Source: Devosia sp. LC5
GTDB lineage: Bacteria; Pseudomonadota; Alphaproteobacteria; Rhizobiales; Devosiaceae
Length of the DNA: 64,000 nucleotides
Direction of reading: 5' to 3'
NCBI RefSeq assembly: GCF_000735585.1
Contig: NZ_JNNO01000011.1
Span: forward strand, 1-64,000
Part shown: positions 15,617-24,413 of the stretch, piece by piece
Layout: each line of letters opens with the position of its first letter
How positions within the stretch are numbered: position 1 is the stretch's first letter
Program-made: the position numbers and the translations under genes
Notes under the pieces: generated by a model
What the model was told of the DNA's origin: nothing
Seen by the model: only the letters and a program-made list of their open reading frames with translations
Databases searched by the model: none

Positions 15617-16012
15617 TCAAAGCGTGGTGACAAGCTCCCGATCGCAATCGAATTTCTGGCCATTGGCGGTCACCTCGAACACCAGGTCATATTTGGACCC
15701 GGCATTGATCATGACCTTGCCCAGCGAGAGATGGTCATGCGCCGCAGCAGAAAAATTGCCGCCCTGGCTGACATTGCTGCTGCCGCCAGACCCCGAGCTT
15801 TGCAGCCGGAACTGGTAGGAGCCATTGACCGCTACATCAGTCCGCAGCGCCCCTTCAAGCATGAGCATGCCGTTCTGGGTGGTCGAGATAATCCCGCACT
15901 GAACCGGACCGGCATTGGTGGTTCCGGCCTGTCCGCTGGTGACGGCGAAGGCCGCAAGGCCCAGGCCGAACAAAGCGGGGATGATGCTTAAGCGTTTGTC
16001 GAAACTGAGCAT
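15617..16012 (-). CDS. csgH: CsgH-like curli assembly chaperone
   Basis: A 131-aa periplasmic protein. The signal peptide is MLSFDKRLSIIPALFGLGLA...TSGQA. The mature part matches the CsgH-like domain: VQCGIISTTQNGMLMLEGAL, NGSYQFRLQSSGSGGSSNVSQGGNFSA and VTANGQKFDCDREL, an Ig-like beta sandwich with two cysteines. CsgH was described in alphaproteobacteria as an inhibitor of premature curli polymerisation in the periplasm, functionally like CsgC. The ATG at 16012 has a GGGAGACGG ribosome-binding site. The position between two curlin genes supports the call. Confidence 0.83.
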   Translation of the reverse strand: MLSFDKRLSIIPALFGLGLAAFAVTSGQAGTTNAGPVQCGIISTTQNGMLMLEGALRTDVAVNGSYQFRLQSSGSGGSSNVSQGGNFSAAAHDHLSLGKVMINAGSKYDLVFEVTANGQKFDCDRELVTTL

Positions 16013-16079
16013 TTTTCCGTCTCCCGTTCTAGGATGAAGCCGGAAGGAACAAGCCCTTCCGGCCAAAGGTCATCAGGCA

Positions 16080-16511
16080 TCAGGGGCAGGCCTGGACGAA
16101 CGCGGTGACATTGCCGGCGCCAGCCTGGTTGACATTGGCGCTGCAGCCATTGCCGACCTGCACGCCGGCGGCGACATTGCCATTGCCGTCCTGGGTCAGG
16201 ATGGCGGTGTGATTGTCGCCGAACTGGCCGACACCGGCGGCATTATTGTTGCCGTGTTGCCAGGTGTCGCCATAGTTATTGTTGCCCTGCTGGCCGATGG
16301 CGCCGACATTGTTGTGGCCGGACTGCTGGCCGACAGCGGTATTCCAGTTGCCGGTCTGGTCGATACCCAGGCTGTTGTTCCAGCCAGCCTGGTTGCCGCC
16401 GGCGGCATTGCCGAAGCCCCACTGATTGACCCAGACCCCAGCGGCCATGGCGGGCGCTGCGGTGACGGCGAGCATTGCGGCGATAGCGGTGGTGATGACG
16501 ATGCGCTTCAT
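16080..16511 (-). CDS. Major curlin-repeat protein (CsgA-like)
   Basis: A 143-aa secreted protein: signal peptide MKRIVITTAIAAMLAVTAAPAMA, then about five or six repeats of roughly 18-20 residues, such as GNQAGWNNSLGIDQ, GNWNTAVGQQ, GHNNVGAIGQQ, GNNNYGDTWQ, GNNNAAGVGQ and GDNHTAILTQ. The G-x-x-N-x-A-x-x-x-Q periodicity is the amyloid-forming curlin consensus. It is first in the leftward curlin-csgH pair. No CsgG, CsgE or CsgF exporter gene lies in the window, so export must use components encoded elsewhere. Confidence 0.85.
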   Translation of the reverse strand: MKRIVITTAIAAMLAVTAAPAMAAGVWVNQWGFGNAAGGNQAGWNNSLGIDQTGNWNTAVGQQSGHNNVGAIGQQGNNNYGDTWQHGNNNAAGVGQFGDNHTAILTQDGNGNVAAGVQVGNGCSANVNQAGAGNVTAFVQACP

Positions 16512-16650
16512 TTGACTTCTCCTGTTTGGCGGCGCTCCCTCCGAGCGCTTCTTGCCGATGACTGTTGGTTTAAACAGGCGAGCCGGAACGCTGACTGAAC
16601 CCCGGATTCAGTTTCCGTTCATTCTCAAGGAAAAGCGCAACGGCGGGGCC

Positions 16651-18234
16651 TTACCCCAGCGCGATCTCCCGCTCGATGCCGATGGCGTCGAGGAAATCGC
16701 GGTCATGGCTGACCACGAGCAGGGCTCCGTCATAGCCGCGCAAACCGGCCTCCACCTCCTCGATGGCGTGGATATCGAGGTGGTTGGTGGGCTCGTCCAG
16801 AACCAGCAATTGCGGCGGGTTATTGCCGCCAATGGTGCAGGCTAGCCCGGCACGCAGCGTCTCGCCGCCGCTGAGCGTCCCTACCAATTGCAGCGCCGCA
16901 TCGGCCCGGAACATGAAGCGGGCCAGCGCTGCCCTCCCGGTATTTTCATCGGCATCGGGATTGAGGCGGCGGAAATTGTCGCGAATGCTGAGGGCCGGGT
17001 CGAGCAGGCTCACGGTCTGGTCGAGCAGGGCATAGGGCACCAGGATTCGCACCGTGCCGGAGGTGGGCGGCAGGTCGCCCGTCAGCAGCCGCAGCAGCGT
17101 TGTCTTGCCCGAGCCATTGGGACCGGTAATGGCCACGCGCTCTGGCCCGACAATGCTGAACGAGGCGTTGGCGATGATCGGCGCGTCAGCGACAGGCCCG
17201 CCGCCCAGGCTATCGATCTGCAACACCGTTCGGCCGGCAGGTAGGCCGGAGGGCGTCAGCGTGACAGAGAGTGGTGTGAGAATTTCGATCTGCGACCTAG
17301 CCTCGCTGGCCACTTCCGCCGCTTCGCCACGCAGGCGGTTGGCCAGGCGCGAATTGCCGCCGCTGGTATTTTCCGAGTTCTCCTTCATTCCGCCCAGCAT
17401 GATGCGCGGAATGCCGCCCTTGGCCGCCTTGCGCTTGCCAGCGCTGTCCTTGCGGGCCTTCTTCTCTGCAATGGCCTGGAGCTTGCGGTCGACCTCGGCC
17501 ACCTTACGTTCGGCCGAGGCCAGTTGGTGTTCAGCGGAGGCCAGTTCCAGCGCCTTGCGCTCGCTATAATGGTCCCAATTGCCGCCATAGGTTTTGGCCC
17601 CGAGGCTGGTCAGCTCGACGATGGCATCCATTTCGCGCAGCAAAGTGCGGTCATGGCTGACCACGATCGCCCCGCCACGCCAGCGATGTAGCAGGTCGGC
17701 TATGGCCTGCCGCCCATCAGCGTCGAGATTATTGGTCGGCTCGTCGAGCAGGATCATGTCGGGTTTGGCCAGGATCAACCGCGCCAGCGCCAGCCGTGTG
17801 CGTTGGCCGCCACTGAACGTCGATATCAAGCGGCCGGTATCGAGCGCTGGCAGTTGCACGTCGGCCAAGGCCGCCTCGATGCGACCGGGCAGGGACCAAT
17901 CGGCCTCCCCGGCATCCTCGGCCGTGCCAAGCCCCTGTTCGAGGCGATCCAGCCGCTCGAGTTCATCGATAACGCCCAGATGACCCGCGACTGTTTCAGC
18001 GGGGTCGACCTGTACCGATTGTTCCAGCACGCCAAGGGTGCCGGTTACGCTGATCGAGCCGGATGCGGGAGAAAGTTCTCCTGTGATCAGGCGGAGCAGC
18101 GTTGATTTGCCCGTGCCGTTGCGGCCGATCAGTCCCCTGCGTTCACTGCCGAAGCTGAGGTCGAGGCCGGTGAAAAGCGGCTGATTATCGGGTGTGGAAT
18201 AGGAGACTTGGTGCAGCGTGATGGAGGCGGGCAT
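16651..18234 (-). CDS. ABC-F family ATPase
   Basis: A 527-aa soluble protein with two ATP-binding cassettes and no membrane segment. First cassette: Walker A GRNGTGKSTLL (about residue 38), signature FSGGQRTRLALARL and LLDEPTNNLD. Second: Walker A GPNGSGKTTLL (about 370), signature LSGGETLRAGLACTI and LVLDEPTNHLD. The inter-domain linker is charged (about residues 225-300: RKVAEVDRKLQAIAEKKARK). ABC-F proteins act on ribosomes in translation or antibiotic protection; which subfamily this is cannot be decided. The 3' neighbour is the curli locus. Confidence 0.9.
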   Translation of the reverse strand: MPASITLHQVSYSTPDNQPLFTGLDLSFGSERRGLIGRNGTGKSTLLRLITGELSPASGSISVTGTLGVLEQSVQVDPAETVAGHLGVIDELERLDRLEQGLGTAEDAGEADWSLPGRIEAALADVQLPALDTGRLISTFSGGQRTRLALARLILAKPDMILLDEPTNNLDADGRQAIADLLHRWRGGAIVVSHDRTLLREMDAIVELTSLGAKTYGGNWDHYSERKALELASAEHQLASAERKVAEVDRKLQAIAEKKARKDSAGKRKAAKGGIPRIMLGGMKENSENTSGGNSRLANRLRGEAAEVASEARSQIEILTPLSVTLTPSGLPAGRTVLQIDSLGGGPVADAPIIANASFSIVGPERVAITGPNGSGKTTLLRLLTGDLPPTSGTVRILVPYALLDQTVSLLDPALSIRDNFRRLNPDADENTGRAALARFMFRADAALQLVGTLSGGETLRAGLACTIGGNNPPQLLVLDEPTNHLDIHAIEEVEAGLRGYDGALLVVSHDRDFLDAIGIEREIALG

Positions 18235-18377
18235 GGACGGATTCCGAATGAGCGATGCGGGCGAGGCAGTCGGTCATCGAGAATTCCATTGGGTACCGTC
18301 CGGTCTGTGCTGCGGGTGGGTCGAAAATAGGCAGGGTGATGGAGATGTCAAGTTTTGACGGCTTCTTTGCCCTCAAA

Positions 18378-18476
18378 GACCTCATGATGAGCCTGTCGAA
18401 GCACGTGGTCGCGCGAGTGGAGGCTTGGTAGCCACGACCTCGTCCTTCGACAGCTTCAGGATGAGGTCTACTGGGA
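18378..18476. repeat. Palindromic REP-like repeat, family A (copy 1)
   Basis: Two arms, GACCTCATGATGAGCCTGTC at the left and CCTTCGACAGCTTCAGGATG-AGGTC at the right, are inverted copies of one sequence around a linker of about 25 nt. Related copies occur at 39967, 48422 and 59597. The core is CTTCGAC-GGCTCAGGATGAGGTC. Confidence 0.75.
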
Positions 18477-18518
18477 GTTTACAGGTCGGAAGCGACGAGG
18501 ACCGATACCCCTCTGCGC

Positions 18519-18602
18519 CGTCATTGCCCGGCTTGTCCGAGCAATCCATGCTGCAGCGCGTGCGGTGCGATGGATCACCCGGACAAGCCGGGTGATGACG
18601 AC
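18519..18602. repeat. Palindromic repeat, family C
   Basis: Arms CGTCATTGCCCGGCTTGTCC and GGACAAGCCGGGTGATGACG are near-perfect inverted copies, with further pairing (AATCCA/TGGAT) and a loop of about 22 nt. This is the form of a dispersed alphaproteobacterial palindromic element. Single copy in the window. Together with the family A copy it fills most of the 437-bp gap between the ABC-F and carboxypeptidase genes. Confidence 0.7.
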
Positions 18603-18671
18603 GGTGGGTAGGTCGGGGCTAGCACAAACTGATTCCGCCGTCCCGCCTACCGCATTGATCCAACTACAAAA

Positions 18672-20168
18672 TCACCCCAGATACCGCTTCTTCAAATGCG
18701 CCTTGAAGAAATCCGCATTGAGCGGCTCACCCGTCGCGCGGGTGATCAGGTCAGGGGTCGACCAGCGCGAGCCCTGGCTCCAGATATTGTCTGAGCGCCA
18801 TTGGTTGACGCCGGTGAAGTCGCCCTTGCGAATGTCTCCGCGCACCTTTGGCTGCGCCTTTTCCAGCGCTGCCCATTGCTGGGCAGCGATCATGGCGCCC
18901 AGGGTATAGCTGGGGAAATAGCCGAAGGCGCCGCCGGGCCAATGCACGTCCTGCATCGGCCCATCCTTGGGGTCGGCCAGGGTGGGGAGGCCCAGATATT
19001 CGGTCATCTTGGCGTCCCAGGCCTCTGGGATTTGGCTGGCTTCGAGCTTGCCGTTGACCAGGTCCTGTTCCAGCTCGTAACGCAGGATGACGTGGAGCGG
19101 GTAGGTGACCTCGTCGGCATCGACACGGATATAGCCGCGTTCGACATAGTTCACTTCGCTCAGGATATCGGCAATGTCCCAGCCGGGAATGGCGTCTTCG
19201 CCCAGATGCAGATGCACCAGGGGCAGGGCGAATTCCCAGAATTCGGGGCTGCGCGCCAGCTGCATTTCCACGAACAGGCTCTGGCTTTCGTGAATGCCCA
19301 TGCCGCGTGCCTTGCCCAGCGGCCAGTGCGACCACTGCTTGGGCAGACCCTGCTCGTAGAGCGCGTGGCCCGTCTCGTGCAGCACGCCCATCAGCGAAGA
19401 GAGGAATTCGTCGGTGCGGTAGCGCGTGGTCATGCGCACATCGGTGGGTACGCCACCGCAGAAGGGGTGGTGCGATACGGCCAGCGAGCCATGGGTGAAA
19501 TCGAAGCCCACCGCGCGCATGGCGGCCAGGCCAAGCTCGCGCTGCTTCTCGATGGGGTAGGGGCCGTTCAGCGCCTTGCGAGGCCGCTTGGCCAGCCGTT
19601 CTTCCTGGACCGCCAGCGCCTCGGGCACGAAGCCCTTGAGGAAGCTCTTGAGGTCCCCGAATACCAGATCGAGATCGGCCGTGCGGTTGCCGGGATCGTA
19701 TTGCTCCATCAGCGCGTCATAGGGTGCCAGCTTCAGCGCCTCGGCGCGCAATTGGGCTTCCTCGCGCACCAGCGCCACGACGCCTTCGAGCGCGGGCAGG
19801 AAGCTGTCCCAGTCATTCTTGGCGCGCAGATCGCGCCAGAGCTGTTCAGAGCGCATGGTAGCGGCCGTGCGGCGCTCGACGAATTCTGTGGGCAGGCAGG
19901 TGGCGTTGACATAGCTGCGCTGGAATTCGACCAGCGCCAGCTTCTGGTCTTCCGACTCGACCTCGGTTTCCGCCGCCAAGATCCAATCGGCGATTTCGGG
20001 CGCCGTGGATTGGGCGTGGTAGAGCCCAGCCAGGTTCGACATGGCCTCGGCCCGCTTTTCCCCGCCGCCAACGGCCATATGGGTGGCTTCGTCAGCGCCC
20101 AGAATGGATAGCGCATGCTCCAGCGCTTCGAGTTTGCGGCCGAGATCGTCGAGTTTCTGGAAAGACAT
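18672..20168 (-). CDS. M32 family metallocarboxypeptidase (carboxypeptidase Taq)
   Basis: A 498-aa cytosolic zinc carboxypeptidase. The active site is HETGH (about residues 264-268), with the following GIHESQS glutamate ligand region about 30 residues later (about 293) and the family segments HHPFCGGVPTDVRMTTRY, VRVDADEVTYPLHVILRYELE and WSDxxGR-like SDNIWSQGS. Family length is about 500, matching. The start is the ATG giving MSFQKLDD, with GGAG 8 nt upstream. These enzymes release C-terminal residues from peptides. Confidence 0.92.
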   Translation of the reverse strand: MSFQKLDDLGRKLEALEHALSILGADEATHMAVGGGEKRAEAMSNLAGLYHAQSTAPEIADWILAAETEVESEDQKLALVEFQRSYVNATCLPTEFVERRTAATMRSEQLWRDLRAKNDWDSFLPALEGVVALVREEAQLRAEALKLAPYDALMEQYDPGNRTADLDLVFGDLKSFLKGFVPEALAVQEERLAKRPRKALNGPYPIEKQRELGLAAMRAVGFDFTHGSLAVSHHPFCGGVPTDVRMTTRYRTDEFLSSLMGVLHETGHALYEQGLPKQWSHWPLGKARGMGIHESQSLFVEMQLARSPEFWEFALPLVHLHLGEDAIPGWDIADILSEVNYVERGYIRVDADEVTYPLHVILRYELEQDLVNGKLEASQIPEAWDAKMTEYLGLPTLADPKDGPMQDVHWPGGAFGYFPSYTLGAMIAAQQWAALEKAQPKVRGDIRKGDFTGVNQWRSDNIWSQGSRWSTPDLITRATGEPLNADFFKAHLKKRYLG

Positions 20169-20234
20169 GGGCAGGCTCCAAATTTGCGCCCAGAGGTGTT
20201 CCATAGCTCGGCCTTAAGGGCAAGACATGCCCAT

Positions 20235-20270
20235 AAAAGGGGAAAAGGCGCAGCCGGGGAGACTGCGCCT
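20235..20270 (-). terminator. Terminator of the flgF-flgG-flgA-flgH operon
   Basis: Read leftwards, AGGCGCAG/CTGCGCCT with a 9-nt loop is followed by TTTTCCCCTTTTAT. It lies about 120 bp past the flgH stop and just beyond the 5' end of the carboxypeptidase gene, so it may also affect entry into that gene. Confidence 0.7.
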
Positions 20271-20390
20271 CTGGGGAAGGCCGGATCTGTTCTGGAGCCG
20301 GCCAGGCAAGGTCCTTCTGGACCCCGCCGGGAGAGCCCGGCCGCACCATTGGGGGAATGCGCGGCGGGAAACCGGGGAGTGGCGCGCTGC

Positions 20391-21128
20391 CTAGAAAGGC
20401 AGAATGGCGTCCATCACCTGCTGGCCATAGCGGGGCTGCTGAACATCGGTGATCTGGCCGCGGCCGCCGTAGGAAATGCGAGCTTCGGCGATCTTGGCCG
20501 AGGGGATGGTGTTGTTGGCGCGGATATCGGAGGGGCGCACGATGCCGGTGACGATCAGGTCGCGAACTTCGAAATTCACCCGCACTTCCTGGCGGCCCTC
20601 GATGACCAGATTGCCGTTGGGCAGGATCTGGGTGACGACGGCAGCGACCGAGGTTTCAAGGCTTTCCGAGCGGTTGACGGAGCCAGCGCCCTTATTGGCC
20701 ATGCCCGAGGTGAAGTCGACGGCAGCGGAGGGATCGATGGCGCCGGCCGAAACGTCCTTGATGGCAGTGCCGAGGATGCCGCCCATGCCGGCGCTGTTGG
20801 TGGCGCTGCGGCTGGAATTGGTGACGTTATCGATCTGGGCGCTGTCATTGATGGTCACGACGATGGTCAGGATATCGCCGATGCGGTGGGCGCGCTCATC
20901 CTTGAAGAATCCGCGGGCCGAGGTGCGATAGAGCGAATTGGCCTGGTAGGTATCGGCAATGGCTTCGGGCATCGGCATGCGAACCGGCTGGTAGCCGGCG
21001 AGGGTCGTGGGATCCTCAATGGCCGTCAGCACCGGGGCCTTGCCCACATTGGCGAGACGATCGGTGGTGGTGCAGGCAACGAGCGAGCCGGTGAGCAGCA
21101 GCAGGGCGGAGAGTTTGACGAGCTTCAT
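20391..21128 (-). CDS. flgH: Flagellar L-ring protein FlgH
   Basis: A 245-aa outer-membrane lipoprotein forming the L ring. The signal MKLVKLSALLLLTGSLVAC ends in a lipobox (LVAC, Cys19). Family motifs follow: RTSARGFFKDERAHRIGDILTIVVTINDSAQ, QILPNGNLVIEGRQEVRVNFE and LIVTGIVRPSDIRANNTI, then ARISYGGRGQITDVQQPRYGQQ. The ATG at 21128 has an AGGAG site. It is the last gene of the flgFGAH operon. Confidence 0.95.
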   Translation of the reverse strand: MKLVKLSALLLLTGSLVACTTTDRLANVGKAPVLTAIEDPTTLAGYQPVRMPMPEAIADTYQANSLYRTSARGFFKDERAHRIGDILTIVVTINDSAQIDNVTNSSRSATNSAGMGGILGTAIKDVSAGAIDPSAAVDFTSGMANKGAGSVNRSESLETSVAAVVTQILPNGNLVIEGRQEVRVNFEVRDLIVTGIVRPSDIRANNTIPSAKIAEARISYGGRGQITDVQQPRYGQQVMDAILPF

Positions 21129-21144
21129 TTGGGGGCTCCTGAGC

Positions 21145-22086
21145 TTAGAGGCCGGCAATGGAAAGGGGGGCGGCGCTGACTTCGACGGCGCCGGCAGCAA
21201 TAGCGGTGGCGTTGATGACGCGCTTGGAGATGAGGTTGAGCACCTGCACTGGCCCGCCGGTGGCGGCGCTGGTAATGGCCTGGCCCTTGACGGTCAGCGT
21301 CATCGGGCCCTTGCGGAAATAGATGGTGACCAGCTGGTTCTTGGCGATCAGTTGGGGCACTGCCACATCTGATGGCTTGAGCATCATGCCCTCGCGGGTC
21401 TGGCGCGTCAGCGCCATGCCCACCAGCTGGTTGAGCTGGGCAATCCCGGCCGTATCGGCAAAGCGCAGTGCCACGGGGCGCATTTGGATATCGTCGGCCG
21501 ACAGTACGGCACCGGCGGGCAGGCTGGCCTTGAGATGGGGCGCCTCGATCATCAATTCGATCGTGCCGGCGACGTCGAGCGGCTGGGCTTCCCCGGCAAT
21601 GGCGAAGCGGGCGGTGAAGGTGCCTGTGCCCGGCAGGTAGCGCAGGCTGATAATGCTGGCAGGTTCGGCAACCGGCTCGGCGTTGAACGGGGCGATCCGC
21701 GTGTTGAACAGCATGTCGGCCGTCATGCCATCGGTGATGATGCCGCGCTGGCGCAGATCGGCGGTGATCAGTGCAATCAGGCTTGCTTCGTCCACGACGC
21801 TGCTGGCGCGGGTCACGCGGCTGGCGGTGACGCCGCTATTGTCGAACCCGGTAATGCCAACCCGCGCGGCGGCGGCGGTGATATCGGCCAGCGGCACCAG
21901 CCCGCTGGTGCCCGGCTTGGGCGAACGGAACAGGGGCTGCTCGGCATCGATCCCGGCGTCCTCGAACATGTCGCCCACCGTGACCACAGCGGCTGAAACG
22001 ACGATGTCGGTCTTGAGCACGGGCGCGGCAAAGGCGGTGCCGATCAGCAATGTGGTGGCGAGAGCGGCAAGCAATGTGCGGGTCAT
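21145..22086 (-). CDS. flgA: Flagellar basal body P-ring formation chaperone FlgA
   Basis: A 313-aa periplasmic protein, longer than the enterobacterial form (about 220) as is usual in this order. The signal peptide MTRTLLAALATTLLIGTAFA is followed by an N-terminal DIVVSAAVVTVGDMFEDAG domain. The C-terminal SAF-like region has GAVLSADDIQMRPVALR, LNQLVGMALTRQTREGMML, NQLVTIYFRKGPMTLTVKG and QVLNLISKRVINATAIAAG. FlgA helps FlgI assemble into the P ring. An AGGGAGAG ribosome-binding site precedes the start. Confidence 0.92.
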   Translation of the reverse strand: MTRTLLAALATTLLIGTAFAAPVLKTDIVVSAAVVTVGDMFEDAGIDAEQPLFRSPKPGTSGLVPLADITAAAARVGITGFDNSGVTASRVTRASSVVDEASLIALITADLRQRGIITDGMTADMLFNTRIAPFNAEPVAEPASIISLRYLPGTGTFTARFAIAGEAQPLDVAGTIELMIEAPHLKASLPAGAVLSADDIQMRPVALRFADTAGIAQLNQLVGMALTRQTREGMMLKPSDVAVPQLIAKNQLVTIYFRKGPMTLTVKGQAITSAATGGPVQVLNLISKRVINATAIAAGAVEVSAAPLSIAGL

Positions 22087-22098
22087 CTGGGCTCTCCC

Positions 22099-22884
22099 TT
22101 AGCGAAGTTGGCTCGTGGCCTGCATCATCGTGTCGGCGCCCGAGATAATGCGTGCATTCATCTCGTAGGCGCGTTGGGCCGCGATGAGGTCGGCGATTTC
22201 GGTGACCGAATTGACATTGGCCATTTCGAGATAGTTCTGCAGCAAATTGCCGGTGCCGTCCCGATTGGGCAGTTCCACCTGGGCCGGGCCGCTGGCGGCA
22301 GTTTCGATGAACAGGTTATCGCCCAGCGATTCAAGGCCCGACTTGTTGACGAAGCGGGCGAGCTGGAGCTGCCCCAGTTCGGTCGGGGTGGCGTCATTGT
22401 TGAGATAGGCTTCGACCACGCCATCGGCCGAGATCGATACCGAAGTGGCCGTGCCCGGAATGGTGATATTGGGTTCGATGGCGTAACCGCTCGAATTGAC
22501 CAGCGTGCCCTCGGCGCTGCGCTCGAACGAGCCGTCACGGGTATAGCCGGTGCGGCCATCGGGCATGGTGACCATGAAGAAACCCTCGCCGCGAATGGCG
22601 ACGTCGAGTTCGCGTTCGGTCATGTTCACATTGCCCTGGCTCATCACGCGGGGCGTGGAGACGGTGCGCACGCCCGAACCGATCTCGAGGCCCGCCGGCA
22701 GCATGGTGCCCTGGTCCGAGGTCTGCGAACCGGCGCGAGTGATCTGCTGGTAGAGCAGGTCCTGGAATTCGGCGCGCTGGCGCTTGTAGCCAGTGGTGCG
22801 CATGTTGGCGATATTGTTGGAGATGACTTCGACGTTGCGTTCCTGAGCGCTCATGCCGGTCGATGCGATGTAGAGGGCTTTCAT
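22099..22884 (-). CDS. flgG: Flagellar distal rod protein FlgG
   Basis: A 261-aa rod protein. It starts with the signature MKALYIASTGMSAQERNVEV and continues SNNIANMRTTGYKRQRAEFQDLLYQ, and ends NSVTEIADLIAAQRAYEMNARIISGADTMM. The central DVAIRGEGFFMVTMPDGRTGYTRDGSF is shared by all rod/hook proteins. It forms the distal rod that crosses the P and L rings encoded around it. Separated from flgF by 16 nt. Confidence 0.96.
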   Translation of the reverse strand: MKALYIASTGMSAQERNVEVISNNIANMRTTGYKRQRAEFQDLLYQQITRAGSQTSDQGTMLPAGLEIGSGVRTVSTPRVMSQGNVNMTERELDVAIRGEGFFMVTMPDGRTGYTRDGSFERSAEGTLVNSSGYAIEPNITIPGTATSVSISADGVVEAYLNNDATPTELGQLQLARFVNKSGLESLGDNLFIETAASGPAQVELPNRDGTGNLLQNYLEMANVNSVTEIADLIAAQRAYEMNARIISGADTMMQATSQLR

Positions 22885-22900
22885 GGCTTTTCCTCAGGAC

Positions 22901-23641
22901 TTAAGCGTTGGCATCGCCGAGACGCTGAATGGCCGAGCGACGGAGCTCGTCCTGTTTCTGCGTCAGCGAGGCGATGGATTCGTAGGAGCGGGTGACGCGG
23001 ATCATCTCGGCCATTTCGGAGACGCCCGACACGTTGGAGCGTTCGACAAAGCCCTGCATCGCGCTGGTATTGGTGGCTGCCACGGGCGTGCCGCCGGCAT
23101 AGAGATTGGAGCCTTCGCGGGTCAGGTCCTGCACATTGGCGAATTCGACCAGGCGCAGCCGGTCCTTGGGGCCGGTGCTGGAGCTGACCGAGCCGTCGGC
23201 GGCAATCTCGATGCCGCTTTCTTCGGGGCCGAACTGGATCGGGCCGCCTTCGCCGAGTACCGGGTTGCCGTTGAGATCGACCAGCGTGCCGCTATTGCTG
23301 ATCTGGAAGGAGCCGGACTTGGTCCAGCGCTCGCCGCCACCGGTCTGCACCGCAAAGAAGCCGTCGCCGTTGAGCGCGACATCGAGTTCGTTGCCGGTCT
23401 GCACCATGGCGCCGCCCGACATGTCATGCATCGTCGCCCAGTCCTGCACATAGGAGAGCGGCTGGTTGATGGTCGGGAAATCCTGGTCGCGGGCGACCGG
23501 CATGATATATTCTTCAAACAGCAGGTTTTCGGCCTTGAAGCCGGTGGTGTTGATGTTGGCCATGTTGTTGGCCACCACATCCATCTGCCGCTGTAGCGCG
23601 ATCTGCCTGCTGAGGCTGATCAGTTGCGCGTTTCCGATCAT
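22901..23641 (-). CDS. flgF: Flagellar proximal rod protein FlgF
   Basis: A 246-aa rod protein with the rod/hook signature NAQLISLSRQIALQRQMDVV and NNMANINTTGFKAENLLFEEY, the central DVALNGDGFFAVQT and C-terminal GFVERSNVSGVSEMAEMIRVTRSYES. It is first in flgF-flgG-flgA-flgH. A GGGGATC site precedes the ATG. A close match to the RpoN promoter consensus lies about 70 nt upstream. Confidence 0.95.
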   Translation of the reverse strand: MIGNAQLISLSRQIALQRQMDVVANNMANINTTGFKAENLLFEEYIMPVARDQDFPTINQPLSYVQDWATMHDMSGGAMVQTGNELDVALNGDGFFAVQTGGGERWTKSGSFQISNSGTLVDLNGNPVLGEGGPIQFGPEESGIEIAADGSVSSSTGPKDRLRLVEFANVQDLTREGSNLYAGGTPVAATNTSAMQGFVERSNVSGVSEMAEMIRVTRSYESIASLTQKQDELRRSAIQRLGDANA

Positions 23642-23708
23642 CGCTGATCCCCGGTGTTAACGTCCCCGAAGCCGCCGACTTCCCCAAGCCTTGGCCTCGC
23701 CGTTTACA

Positions 23709-23726
23709 CTGCAGAAACCATGCCAA
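23709..23726 (-). promoter_or_regulatory. Sigma-54-type (-24/-12) promoter of flgF operon
   Basis: Read leftwards: CTTGGCATGGTTTCTGCAG. GG and GC are 10 nt apart, and the -24 block TTGGCATG matches the consensus fully; -12 is CTGCA against TTGCA. Transcription would start near 23700, giving a leader of about 60 nt. Confidence 0.75.
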
Positions 23727-23799
23727 GTCGGAAAATTTAATAAAATCAGATGGATAGGATTTTGGGGTACTTAGCCCTGCCGGGTTAGCCTTTCCCCTT

Positions 23800-23830
23800 G
23801 CGGCAAAAGCTGCCCGGCAAATTTTGCCGC
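23800..23830. promoter_or_regulatory. Two overlapping ftr-like dyads between flgF and fliL
   Basis: GCGGCA-AAAGC-TGCCCG (23800-23816) overlaps CCGGCA-AATTT-TGCCGC (23814-23830). Both fit the CCGGCA-N5-TGCC pattern seen at 6724 and 32001. They lie 100-130 bp upstream of the flgF sigma-54-type promoter, a standard enhancer distance, and about 95 bp before fliL. Confidence 0.65.
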
Positions 23831-23924
23831 TTTGGGTGCATTTGTAACCGATCGTTAACCATCCGGCGCTTAGCTGGACGCAGAGCCGGAATCGTCCGGA
23901 ATTCCTCGTGTTTGGCAGGTTGGC

Positions 23925-24413
23925 ATGGTCGCTGAAGCAGAAGCCGGTGAAAGCGCCGCCCGCAAGAAGGGGATACCCAGGCTCTTTCTCATCATCGGGG
24001 CCGCCGCCGTGGTCGTGCTGCTGGGCGGGGCAGGCCTATATTATTTCCTCTCTTCGGGAAGCTCTGCCGAGGGCGCCGGCGATAGCCATGGCGCCACTGC
24101 GGCGACGCCGACCTTTATTTTCAATCTGCCGCCGATGACGGTCAATCTCAGCAATGAGGCCGGCGGGGAATCCTTCATGCGGCTCACCATTGCGCTTGAA
24201 GTCGCCAATCAGGAGGTGATGACCGCCATCCAGCCGAGCCTGGCCAAGGTGACCGATGCGTTCCAGGTCTATCTGCGCGAGCTGCGCAAGAGCGACCTTG
24301 AAGGCTCCGCCGGCATTTACCGTCTCAAGGAAGAGCTGACACGCCGCGTCAATGTCGCGATCTATCCGCAGCGTGTCGAGAGCATCCTGTTCAAGGAAAT
24401 CCTGGTGCAGTGA
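23925..24413 (+). CDS. fliL: Flagellar basal body-associated protein FliL
   Basis: A 162-aa inner-membrane protein that surrounds the stator. One transmembrane helix near the N-terminus (LFLIIGAAAVVVLLGGAGLYYF, about residues 20-41) is followed by a linker and the periplasmic stomatin-like domain: FIFNLPPMTVNLSNEAGGES, FMRLTIALEV, DAFQVYLRELRKSDLEGSAG and the C-terminal YPQRVESILFKEILVQ. It is the first gene of fliL-fliM-DUF6468-motE. Its stop codon overlaps the fliM start. Confidence 0.93.
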   Translation: MVAEAEAGESAARKKGIPRLFLIIGAAAVVVLLGGAGLYYFLSSGSSAEGAGDSHGATAATPTFIFNLPPMTVNLSNEAGGESFMRLTIALEVANQEVMTAIQPSLAKVTDAFQVYLRELRKSDLEGSAGIYRLKEELTRRVNVAIYPQRVESILFKEILVQ

